A stretch of DNA of 64,000 nucleotides from Gammaproteobacteria bacterium (GTDB taxonomy: Bacteria > Pseudomonadota > Gammaproteobacteria > Ga0077554 > Ga007554), in contig JAKFXX010000001.1 in assembly GCA_021731145.1 (NCBI GenBank), forward strand, positions 1-64,000, read 5' to 3'. Below the pieces are notes generated by a model. That model did no database searches, was not told the DNA's origin, and saw nothing but the letters and a program-made list of their open reading frames with translations. The position numbers and the translations under genes were made by a program. Below are positions 9,451 through 16,423 of the stretch, piece after piece. Every line of letters starts with the position of its first letter. Position 1 is the first letter of the stretch.

Positions 9451-10212
9451 ATGAACATACCTCGCCTGATCGCCCACCGCGGCTACACCAAACATTATCC
9501 CGAAAATACCCTGATCGGTATCGAAGCCGCATTGCAGGCCGGGGCCTGCTTTATTGAATTTGATGTACAGCTCACCAAGGATGGTGTGCCGGTGCTGAGT
9601 CACGATGACACCCTCACACGCACTGCAGGCATTGAGCAGCGTCTGCTATCGCTAAACCTGGCGCAACTCGAAGGCATTCATGTCAACGAAAGCGCCCGCT
9701 TCGGGGATACGTTTAAAGACGTTGCCATCCCTACTCTCGCAGAGATGGTTGCATTAATCCAGCGCTGGCCGCACGCCACGGCTTTTGTCGAAGTCAAGGA
9801 GGAGAGTCTCCGTGAATTTGGCATTGAGAATACGGTGAAGGCGGTGATGAAGGTACTGGAGCCTGCCCGTAAACAATGCGTACTGATTTCTTATGACAAG
9901 CTTGCCATACGCTGTGCTCGGGCCATGGGTGTGCACCGTATCGGCTGGGTACTGCATGAATGGAATAATGCCAGCCGCGCCACCGCCACTGAACTCGCCC
10001 CGAATTATCTGTTCTGCAATCACACCAAGATACCTGCTACTGATATCCTGTGGCCAGGCCCTTGGCGGTGGGCGCTCTATGAGGTCACCAATCCCGAGAT
10101 AGCCATGGTGCTCGGCAACCGTGGTGCTGACCTGATCGAAACCATGGCCATTGGTGAGATGTTGAAATATCCGCCGTTGCGTAAACGAGGCTGTTTTGCT
10201 TCGGATAAATAA
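9451..10212 (+). CDS. ugpQ: Glycerophosphodiester phosphodiesterase (cytoplasmic, UgpQ type)
   Basis: A 253-residue GDPD TIM-barrel protein without a signal peptide. The N-terminus reads MNIPRLIAHRGYTKHYPENT, with catalytic His in AHRG and Glu in PENT. EFDVQLTKDGVPVLSHDD follows, giving the Glu-x-Asp metal site and the second catalytic His. It hydrolyses glycerophosphodiesters to glycerol-3-phosphate and an alcohol. glpD follows 42 bp later, so the pair forms a route from phospholipid head groups to dihydroxyacetone phosphate. The start at 9451 places the conserved HRG at the usual position; longer frames upstream lack similarity. Confidence 0.9.
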   Translation: MNIPRLIAHRGYTKHYPENTLIGIEAALQAGACFIEFDVQLTKDGVPVLSHDDTLTRTAGIEQRLLSLNLAQLEGIHVNESARFGDTFKDVAIPTLAEMVALIQRWPHATAFVEVKEESLREFGIENTVKAVMKVLEPARKQCVLISYDKLAIRCARAMGVHRIGWVLHEWNNASRATATELAPNYLFCNHTKIPATDILWPGPWRWALYEVTNPEIAMVLGNRGADLIETMAIGEMLKYPPLRKRGCFASDK

Positions 10213-10226
10213 TCTTCCCGCGTACT

Positions 10227-10250
10227 TGTAGGCGCACCCTACAATTTTTT
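10227..10250 (+). terminator. Small hairpin plus T-tract between gdpD and glpD
   Basis: TTGTAGG (10226-10232) pairs with CCTACAA (10238-10244) around a 5-nt loop and is followed by six Ts. It has the form of a weak intrinsic terminator, but it ends only 4 bp before the glpD ATG. It could instead attenuate read-through or mask the glpD ribosome site. The GTAGG/CCTAC ends resemble the larger palindromes at 45874 and 63642. Confidence 0.45.
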
Positions 10251-10254
10251 GGCC

Positions 10255-11433
10255 ATGATGAAATACGATCTGGTAGTCATAGGCGGCGGCATTCATGGTG
10301 CGGGCATCGCCCAGGCCGCCGCCGCGCGGGGCTTTTCGGTGCTGGTGCTGGAGCAAAGCGGTCTCGCCAGCGGCACGTCCAGCCGCTCCAGCAAGCTCAT
10401 TCATGGTGGTCTGCGTTATCTGGAGATTGGACAGTTTGGGTTGGTGCGAGAATGTTTACAGGAACGCGCCTTGCTGCTCAAGCTGGCGCCGGATCTGGTT
10501 CGGCTGCAACCGTTTTATATCCCCGTCTACCATAATACCACGCGTCGCCCCTGGCAATTGCGCGCGGGCCTGAGCCTGTACGCCGTGCTGGGCGGGATGG
10601 ACAAGGCAACACGCTTTCACACCCTGCCCCGCCGTGCCTGGGCCAATCTCGACGGGCTGGACACCACCCAGCTCCAGGGCGTATTTCAATACTGGGACGG
10701 CCAGACCGATGACGCAGCACTCACCCGCGCCGTGATGCACTCGGCCCAGGAATTGGGCGCCCAGTTGAGCATGCCATCAACCTTCACTGGCGCGGAGATT
10801 GGCCCACGAGGCTGCACTATTCATTATGTGCATAACGGCCAAACGCAGAGCTGCGAGGCGTCAGTTCTGGTCAATGCCACAGGGCCTTGGGTCAACCACG
10901 TGCTCGATAAGATCACCCCTGCCCCGGCACAACTGAACGTTGAACTGGTGCAAGGCACGCACATTATTGTGGACGGTGAAATCACCAAAGGCATCTACTA
11001 TGTGGAGGCCCCGCGCGACCAGCGCGCGGTGTTTGTCATGCCCTGGCAGGGGAAGATCATGGTGGGCACGACCGAAACCGCATATCACGGCGACCCCGCC
11101 AGAGTGCGACCGCTGCCGGGAGAAAAAGATTATCTGCTGGAAACGCTGGCACATTATTTTCCGCTCTATCGCTCACCTCAGCAGCGCGAGATTCTGTCCG
11201 CTTTTGCCGGTCTGCGCGTCCTGCCCTCCGGCACAGGGACGGCGTTTGGACGGCCACGCGACACCACGCTGCATACCGGCCTGCCCAACCGGCCCCGGCT
11301 TTTGACAGTGTATGGCGGCAAGCTCACCGCCTATCGCATCACTGCTGAACGGGTCCTGCAGCAGATCGCATCCGCTTTGCCGCAGCGCAAGATAATTGCG
11401 AATACGCGCATGTTAAAATTGGAGCCGCATTAG
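10255..11433 (+). CDS. glpD: FAD-dependent glycerol-3-phosphate dehydrogenase, short form
   Basis: A 392-residue flavoprotein with the dinucleotide fold VVIGGGIHGAGIAQAAAARG at the N-terminus, then GTSSRSSKLIHGGLRYLE, the GlpD signature. A C-terminal FAD segment is seen in YGGKLTAYRITAERVL. It oxidises glycerol-3-phosphate to dihydroxyacetone phosphate, passing electrons to quinone at the membrane. E. coli GlpD is about 500 residues; this protein stops right after the FAD/substrate domain and lacks the C-terminal helical domain. No frameshift is visible, so it seems a natural short form. Start ATG 10255 is preferred; 10258 is possible. Confidence 0.88.
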   Translation: MMKYDLVVIGGGIHGAGIAQAAAARGFSVLVLEQSGLASGTSSRSSKLIHGGLRYLEIGQFGLVRECLQERALLLKLAPDLVRLQPFYIPVYHNTTRRPWQLRAGLSLYAVLGGMDKATRFHTLPRRAWANLDGLDTTQLQGVFQYWDGQTDDAALTRAVMHSAQELGAQLSMPSTFTGAEIGPRGCTIHYVHNGQTQSCEASVLVNATGPWVNHVLDKITPAPAQLNVELVQGTHIIVDGEITKGIYYVEAPRDQRAVFVMPWQGKIMVGTTETAYHGDPARVRPLPGEKDYLLETLAHYFPLYRSPQQREILSAFAGLRVLPSGTGTAFGRPRDTTLHTGLPNRPRLLTVYGGKLTAYRITAERVLQQIASALPQRKIIANTRMLKLEPH

Positions 11434-11489
11434 GCTCTGCTGGCTATCAAAACAGGCGTGGAAAAGACGGTAGCGCGGATTGCTTGGAA

Positions 11490-11804
11490 TCAAGACGCGT
11501 CGCTTTTGCATTTCGTACCACGGCACGCATGCACGGTGGACATTACCAAGGGTATCAGTGGAAGAAACGCCTCCAACTTGCTTGGCCAGCTCGCAACAGC
11601 ACTGGATTTATCAGCCGCCTTGGTGCGTCTTGCTGTAAACAAACCCAGCACCAATCCTCCTGCGAGGCTTGCGATCAAGACTTTAGGCGTGGTGATTTTG
11701 CTGTAAAAAGTCTGCTTCAGGGAACAGGCTTGCCCGCACGCCAACGCCTTTTTTTGATCTATTTGCGCTTCAAGATCATCAATCGCCTTTTTAAGATGCC
11801 GCAT
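11490..11804 (-). CDS. Small single-pass membrane protein, third gene of a yqjDE-like cluster (YqjK-like position)
   Basis: A 104-residue protein with a helical N-terminus (MRHLKKAIDDLEAQI), a central hydrophobic glycine-rich segment around VLIASLAGGLVLGLF, and a basic Ala/Ser-rich tail. A strong ribosome site (GAGGAGGGG) lies in the end of the preceding gene, and the ATG follows that gene's stop directly. Position after DUF883 and YqjE genes recalls E. coli yqjDEK, but I cannot confirm homology to YqjK. It is probably an inner-membrane accessory protein. Confidence 0.7.
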   Translation of the reverse strand: MRHLKKAIDDLEAQIDQKKALACGQACSLKQTFYSKITTPKVLIASLAGGLVLGLFTARRTKAADKSSAVASWPSKLEAFLPLIPLVMSTVHACRGTKCKSDAS

Positions 11805-11805
11805 G

Positions 11806-12219
11806 TTATTCCCCTCCTCTTGCGCGTGGTGCCATTTGGCGGCGGGTGGCTTTGAACAGCAGGTTGCGGCTGAAAACGAATATAAGCCTGACCAGAATCA
11901 CCCCCAGGACAATATTGAGCAGCGCGGTGATTAACAGCGCCAACCCCCATCCCAACCCCAGATCCACCAATGAAAACGCGATGCCTGCCACAAACAGCAG
12001 CCATGCCGTGATAAATAACAACGCCGCGGCCACGCCCAAACCCAGCATGGCCGCGATGCTTAAGCCCGCGAGACGGGCTTCGAGTGCAAGCAACCCCAAG
12101 ATATCGCCAACGATGGAGCGAAAGGTGCGCAGCAGAGAAACCCCGGCGCTCGCCAAGGATTCCTCCGCCGCACCTTTCGATTCATCCGATGGCTGGGTCG
12201 GCGGAGCGGTTGGAGACAT
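11806..12219 (-). CDS. yqjE: YqjE / phage-holin-3_6 family membrane protein
   Basis: A 137-residue protein with a hydrophilic N-terminus (about 1-25), an amphipathic helix (LLRTFRSIVGDILGLLALEA), then two strong hydrophobic helices at about 52-78 and 88-112. The basic C-terminus is RRQMAPRARGGE. This is the layout of YqjE and the actinobacterial/proteobacterial holin-superfamily III proteins, inner-membrane proteins of unknown exact role. It sits 15 bp after the DUF883 gene and abuts the next small membrane gene, a conserved arrangement. Confidence 0.82.
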   Translation of the reverse strand: MSPTAPPTQPSDESKGAAEESLASAGVSLLRTFRSIVGDILGLLALEARLAGLSIAAMLGLGVAAALLFITAWLLFVAGIAFSLVDLGLGWGLALLITALLNIVLGVILVRLIFVFSRNLLFKATRRQMAPRARGGE

Positions 12220-12234
12220 CAGGTGATGCGCCAG

Positions 12235-12516
12235 TTAGCGTCTGAGCAACGCGCCAAGCACCAGCCCCGCCGCGGCCGCGATGCCAACAGAAGTCATCGG
12301 ATTCTGTTTGATGTATTCAGTCATGGAGTGTCCCAGCTCCTTGGTGCTTTCCTGGACTTTCTGCGTGGTTTCCTTGAGGGTTTCCTGAGCCTTCTGGGCA
12401 GTTTCCCTGATGCGCTCTTCAGCATGTCCGGCGGGGCCAGACGCCTTGTCAACGGCCTCATGTGCCGTCTTGGCGACTTTATCAGTCGTGGGGTGAGTTT
12501 CTACGCGCGCTTCCAT
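12235..12516 (-). CDS. yqjD: DUF883 family protein (ElaB/YqjD-like)
   Basis: A 93-residue protein: a charged, helical N-terminal two thirds with heptad-like Ala/Thr/Lys repeats (KAQETLKETTQKVQESTKEL), then MTEYIKQNPMTSVGIA and a C-terminal TM helix ending LVLGALLRR. ElaB/YqjD proteins are tail-anchored in the inner membrane. In E. coli they bind stationary-phase ribosomes. It heads the three-gene leftward cluster. A direct repeat of ATTGTATAC-like sequence about 40 bp upstream (12555-12572) may be part of its promoter. Confidence 0.88.
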   Translation of the reverse strand: MEARVETHPTTDKVAKTAHEAVDKASGPAGHAEERIRETAQKAQETLKETTQKVQESTKELGHSMTEYIKQNPMTSVGIAAAAGLVLGALLRR

Positions 12517-12904
12517 AACAACCTCCCTTGCAATGTTGGTACAAAAAACGTTCTGGATACAATGTATACAATGGGACTAAATGACACATTTTGCAAGTGG
12601 TCAAATGAGCTTAATCCTTATGGGCGTGGCAATGCCTGCCCTTGTGGCAAAAAAATGGATTCTCTCCCATTTTTGCGGTAGATTCGTCACAAATCCTCTA
12701 CGGCTGAGTGAGCCGTCGTTCAAAGTTAATCTGTACATTTAGAATGGTGGGAACGGCATAAGGGGCCGTAATCACCGTAAGGCATTGCGCCCTTCACGGG
12801 TGTGACAATGAGGCTTAACCAGAAAAGCACTGGTTATTCCTTAACGGCCCCTAATCACCGCTGGCGCCAATGCCGTGACTTAATTTTGAAAAAGGAATGG
12901 CTGT
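12517..12904. promoter_or_regulatory. 388-bp divergent region upstream of the arsenosugar operon
   Basis: No convincing gene. The arsS-proximal half contains inverted arms AGGGGCCGT (12761-12769) and ACGGCCCCT (12844-12852), each followed by TAATCACCG-like sequence, which could form a leader hairpin or operator. An 18-mer at 12783-12800 is identical to one at 31843-31860 upstream of the FliK-like gene. A ribosome site AAAGGA at 12890-12895 precedes arsS. I do not recognise an ArsR operator. Confidence 0.45.
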
Positions 12905-13870
12905 ATGCATGCAACCTTGCCGCTTCTGGAGCAGACCAACTTCCCGCCGCTGCGCCGCGCACGGCTCGAAACACTGCAAGTCAACCTGGGCTACCGCTGT
13001 AACCAGCAGTGCGTGCATTGCCATGTCAATGCCGGACCGCAGCGCAAGGAGATGATGACACGGGAAACCATCGAGCAGGTGATATCCTTCATGCAGGCAT
13101 CGGGCGTGTCCACCTTGGATCTGACGGGCGGCGCACCGGAACTCAATCCTCACTTCCGTTACCTGGTGCAGCGCGCCCGCGATCTGGGCATGCGCGTGAT
13201 CGACCGCTGCAACCTCACCATCATCGAGGAACCGGGGCAAGAAGATCTCGCCGGATTTCTCGTTGCGCATCAGGTAGAGATAACGGCCTCGCTGCCGTGT
13301 TATCTCGAGGAGAACGTCGATCATCAGCGCGGCAAGGGCGTGTTCATGGCGAGCATCCGCGTCCTACGCAAACTCAACGCACTGGGATATGGCCAAGAGA
13401 ACTCCGGCCACGTTTTGAACTTGGTCTACAACCCGCAAGGCCCCACGCTGCCGCCGCTGCAAGCGCAACTGGAGGCAGACTACAAGGAACACCTCGGCGA
13501 GCACTACGGCATTGTTTTCAACCGTCTCTACACACTGGCCAACATGCCCATCCACCGTTTCGGCAGCATGCTGGTGTCGAAGGGCCAGTTTCACAACTAC
13601 ATGGCTCTGCTGCGCACGGCCCACCAGGATGCCAATCTGAAAGGGGTTATGTGCCGCGCGCTGCTCAGCGTGGACTGGCAGGGCTATGTCTACGACTGCG
13701 ACTTCAACCAGATGCTCGGCCTGCCGCTGCAGCGCAATGGCCGGCCGCGCTTCCACATCAACGACCTGGCTGGGAACGATGTACAAGGTGATTCCATAGT
13801 GGTTGGCGATCACTGCTACGGATGCACCGCCGGCCAGGGCTCGAGCTGCGGCGGTGCGCTAAAGAGTTAA
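12905..13870 (+). CDS. arsS: Arsenosugar biosynthesis radical SAM protein ArsS
   Basis: A 321-residue radical SAM enzyme. The Fe4S4 cluster motif is C32-x3-C36-x2-C39 in YRCNQQCVHCH. LDLTGGAPELNP supplies the SAM-binding GGE-like segment, in the GGAPE form typical of this family. The C-terminal third is a Cys-rich auxiliary domain with CRALLSVDWQGYVYDCDFNQ and CYGCTAGQGSSCGG. ArsS is proposed to transfer the 5-deoxyadenosyl group of SAM to dimethylarsenite, giving the first arsenosugar precursor. An ArsM-like gene lies 32 bp downstream, followed by two rSAM-associated transferases, which strongly supports the call. Confidence 0.93.
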   Translation: MHATLPLLEQTNFPPLRRARLETLQVNLGYRCNQQCVHCHVNAGPQRKEMMTRETIEQVISFMQASGVSTLDLTGGAPELNPHFRYLVQRARDLGMRVIDRCNLTIIEEPGQEDLAGFLVAHQVEITASLPCYLEENVDHQRGKGVFMASIRVLRKLNALGYGQENSGHVLNLVYNPQGPTLPPLQAQLEADYKEHLGEHYGIVFNRLYTLANMPIHRFGSMLVSKGQFHNYMALLRTAHQDANLKGVMCRALLSVDWQGYVYDCDFNQMLGLPLQRNGRPRFHINDLAGNDVQGDSIVVGDHCYGCTAGQGSSCGGALKS

Positions 13871-13902
13871 CAATCGGACCAGCTCGACAAGGGGTGCACA
13901 AA

Positions 13903-15024
13903 GTGAACATACATTCCACGGTACTCGACCGCTATTCGGAAGGAGCAAAAACGCTACAACCCAGCCTCTGCTGCCCGGTGAGCTACGACCAGGAATTGCT
14001 GGCGCTGCTGCCGGAGGAGATCCTCATCAAGGATTACGGCTGCGGTGATCCGTCGCGCTACGTACAGCCGGGCGATGTGGTGCTGGACCTCGGCAGCGGC
14101 GGCGGCAAGGTCTGCTATATGGCGGCCCAATTGGCCGGGCCGCAGGGTCGCGTGATCGGCGTAGACATCAACGATGACATGCTCGCCCTGGCGTGCAAGT
14201 ACCAAGCGGAGATGACGGCCAGGCCAGGCGGTGCGCAAGTGGAGTTCCACAAGGGCTACATTCAGGACCTCACCCTGGACGTGGCGGCAATGGAGCAGTA
14301 TCTCGCCGTGCACCCCGCGCGCACCGCCCAGGACCTGGCGCGGCTGGAATCCTGGAAAACCCAGCAACGCCGGGAATCCCCGCTGATTCCCGATAACTCG
14401 GTGGACCTGGTGATCTCCAACTGCGTGCTCAATCTGGTGAGCGACGCCGACAAGCGGCAATTGGTGCGGGAAATCTTCCGCGTGCTGAAGCCCGGCGGGC
14501 ACGTGGCCATCTCCGACATCGTCAGCGATGAGCCGGTGCCTGCGCATTTAAAGGAAGATCCCACGCTGTGGAGTGGTTGCATCTCCGGAGCCTTCGATGA
14601 ACAATCCTTCCTCCAGGCCTTCGCCGCTGCGGGCTTCCTCTGCGTCAGCTATGACAAATGGGACGCACGACCCTGGCAAGTGGTCGAGGGAATCGAGTTT
14701 CGCGCGGCGACTCTCACCGCTGTCAAGGGGGAAGCGAGCCCTTGCCTGGACTACGGCCACGCGGTGATCTATCGCGGCCCCTATGCTTCCACAACAGACG
14801 ACGAGGGCCATGTCTTTCCCCGCGGCGAGCGCATGGCAGTGTGCGAGCGCACCTTCAAGTTTCTCACAGAGGGGCCGCTCAAGAACGACTTCATCGGCAT
14901 CACACCCCAAGCCCCGCGAGAACCCCTGCCCTGGTGCGCCCCGCACGGCACACGGCGGCCTGCGGCCGAGTCCAAGGGCGGCACCCACGGCGCAGCCTAC
15001 GACGCGAAAAGTGGCTGCTGTTAG
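13903..15024 (+). CDS. arsM: ArsM-like arsenite S-adenosylmethionine methyltransferase
   Basis: A 373-residue class I methyltransferase with SAM motif LDLGSGGG at about 61-68 and GVDIN at about 86-90. Cysteines sit where ArsM enzymes bind As(III): C23/C24 near the N-terminus, C47, C174 in SNCVLN and C226 in WSGCISGAF. The protein ends in KSGCC. It probably methylates arsenite to the dimethyl form used by ArsS. GTG 13903 is the best start, with GGGG about 10 bp before it; it leaves a 32-bp gap after arsS. An insert of about 35 residues (125-160) separates the SAM fold from the C174 motif. Confidence 0.9.
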   Translation: MNIHSTVLDRYSEGAKTLQPSLCCPVSYDQELLALLPEEILIKDYGCGDPSRYVQPGDVVLDLGSGGGKVCYMAAQLAGPQGRVIGVDINDDMLALACKYQAEMTARPGGAQVEFHKGYIQDLTLDVAAMEQYLAVHPARTAQDLARLESWKTQQRRESPLIPDNSVDLVISNCVLNLVSDADKRQLVREIFRVLKPGGHVAISDIVSDEPVPAHLKEDPTLWSGCISGAFDEQSFLQAFAAAGFLCVSYDKWDARPWQVVEGIEFRAATLTAVKGEASPCLDYGHAVIYRGPYASTTDDEGHVFPRGERMAVCERTFKFLTEGPLKNDFIGITPQAPREPLPWCAPHGTRRPAAESKGGTHGAAYDAKSGCC

Positions 15025-15037
15025 AATGTAAAGGACT

Positions 15038-15718
15038 ATGTCGAAACGCCGCATCTCCATCATCGTGCCAACACTGAATGAGGCATATGGCATCACCGCC
15101 ACACTGACTCCCTTGCAAACGCTGCGTCAGGCCGGGCACGAGGTCATCGTGGTGGACGGCAGCAGTACGGACGATACTGTGGCGTATGCCGCGCAGCTAG
15201 TGGATCATCTGGTGACATCACCACGCGGGCGCGCCCGCCAGATGAATGCCGGTGCTACCGCAGCAACGGGAGACGTGCTGCTGTTTCTGCACGCCGACAC
15301 AATGCTGCCCCTCGATGCCCTGGCGCACGTCACCGCCGGGCACAGTCAACTCTGGGGCCGTTTTGACGTGCGCTTAACGGGCACTCATTCCCTGCTACGC
15401 ATCGTGGAGAGCATGATGAACCTGCGCTCGCGCCTCACGGGCATCGCCACTGGGGACCAGGCGTTGTTTGTGGAGCGGGCCTTGTTCCTGGCGGTGGGTG
15501 GATTTCCCGATCAGCCTTTGATGGAAGACATCGCACTGTCCCGGACATTAAAACGTCATGGCCGCCCCCTGTGTCTGCGTGCCAAGGTCACCACGTCGAG
15601 CCGGCGTTGGGAACAAAACGGCGTGTGGTCCACCATCCTGCTCATGTGGCGCCTGCGCCTCGCCTATTTCCTGGGCGCCGACCCGGCGCGCTTGGCCCGC
15701 CAGTACCATCGTCTGTAA
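15038..15718 (+). CDS. Family 2 glycosyltransferase associated with arsenosugar biosynthesis (TIGR04283 type)
   Basis: A 226-residue GT-A fold protein: SIIVPTLNEAYGI at the N-terminus, VVDGSSTDDT, and the metal site HADT in LLFLHADTMLP. Near the C-terminus a GDQALFVERALFLAVGGF segment forms the acceptor side. Members of this family travel with the ArsS radical SAM protein and were first named rSAM/selenodomain-associated transferase 2. It presumably alters or attaches the sugar part of the arsenosugar. The ATG lies 13 bp after arsM; the next gene starts on the base after its stop. Confidence 0.9.
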   Translation: MSKRRISIIVPTLNEAYGITATLTPLQTLRQAGHEVIVVDGSSTDDTVAYAAQLVDHLVTSPRGRARQMNAGATAATGDVLLFLHADTMLPLDALAHVTAGHSQLWGRFDVRLTGTHSLLRIVESMMNLRSRLTGIATGDQALFVERALFLAVGGFPDQPLMEDIALSRTLKRHGRPLCLRAKVTTSSRRWEQNGVWSTILLMWRLRLAYFLGADPARLARQYHRL

Positions 15719-16312
15719 ATGGACGCAGTACATATCCTCATCTTCGCCAAGGCCCCCGTCGCAGGGGAAGTAAAGACACGCCTGATTCCCGCACTCGATG
15801 CCGAAGCGGCGGCGCGTTTGCACGGTGAATTGGTGCTGCACACGCTGCATACCGTATGCGCCGCCAACACCAGCGATGTCGAACTGTGGTGCGCACCGAA
15901 TACACAGCACCCGTGGTTCGCGGCATGTCAGGCACGCTTTCCCGTCACCTTGCATGCACAGCAAGGTGACGACTTGGGGGAGCGTATGCTGCATGCCGCC
16001 ACCATGGCGCTGCGCCGAGCTACAGCGGTGATCCTCGTCGGCACCGACTGCCCGACTTTATGTGCCGAAGATTTGCACGCGGCCCAGGCGGCGCTGCTTA
16101 CGGCGGATGCTGTGCTGGGGCCAGCAACAGATGGCGGCTACTGGTTATTGGGCTTGCGACATTACGATGCGGCGTTGTTCCGTGATATCGAATGGGGCAG
16201 CGAACAGGTGCTGGCTGTCACGCGCCAGCGTCTGCACACCCTTGGCTGGACATGGCACGAATTGGCGACACGCTGGGACGTAGACCGCCCGGCGGATCTT
16301 GAGCGGCTCTAA
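15719..16312 (+). CDS. CofC-like nucleotidyl/glycosyl transferase associated with arsenosugar biosynthesis (TIGR04282 type)
   Basis: A 197-residue protein with the family N-terminus LIFAKAPVAGEVKTRL, then LVGTDCPTL and LGPATDGGYWLLGL, all diagnostic of rSAM/selenodomain-associated transferase 1. The fold is related to CofC/MobA nucleotidyltransferases. It is the last gene of the four-gene operon. Its stop touches an inverted repeat that fills the whole gap to the convergent flavoprotein gene. Confidence 0.9.
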   Translation: MDAVHILIFAKAPVAGEVKTRLIPALDAEAAARLHGELVLHTLHTVCAANTSDVELWCAPNTQHPWFAACQARFPVTLHAQQGDDLGERMLHAATMALRRATAVILVGTDCPTLCAEDLHAAQAALLTADAVLGPATDGGYWLLGLRHYDAALFRDIEWGSEQVLAVTRQRLHTLGWTWHELATRWDVDRPADLERL

Positions 16313-16421
16313 ATCCCCCCTGCCCCCCCTTTTTCAAAGGGGGGGAACTGCGGCGGTGTTTTCTGTTTCCACGGAGCTAAGTTTTACTCCCCCCTTTGAA
16401 AAGGGGGGAGCAGGGGGGATT
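16312..16421. terminator. Long inverted repeat acting as a bidirectional terminator
   Basis: Arms 16312-16346 and 16388-16421 are near-perfect inverted copies of a C-tract/TTTTCAAAGG/G-tract unit. About 41 bp lie between them. The element spans almost exactly the space between two convergent stop codons (TAA ending 16312, TAG beginning 16424). It resembles C/G-tract inverted repeats seen in many proteobacterial intergenic regions and could be a mobile small repeat as well as a terminator. Confidence 0.75.
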
Positions 16422-16423
16422 CG

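Noticed and set aside
9211-9603. 130-codon minus-strand frame before and within gdpD
   Set aside because: Over half overlaps the conserved start of gdpD in antisense, composition is not protein-like and no ribosome site is seen.
12223-12681. Plus-strand frame containing NPYGRGNACPCGKK, reminiscent of a SEC-C zinc motif
   Set aside because: Most of the frame is antisense to the DUF883 gene, the motif is incomplete (the final Cys/His ligands are missing), and there is no ribosome site. Probably chance.
12905-16312. Selenocysteine (in-frame TGA) in the rSAM/selenodomain-type operon
   Set aside because: All four genes have uninterrupted frames with ordinary stops and Cys at the expected sites. 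No SECIS-like hairpin was needed.
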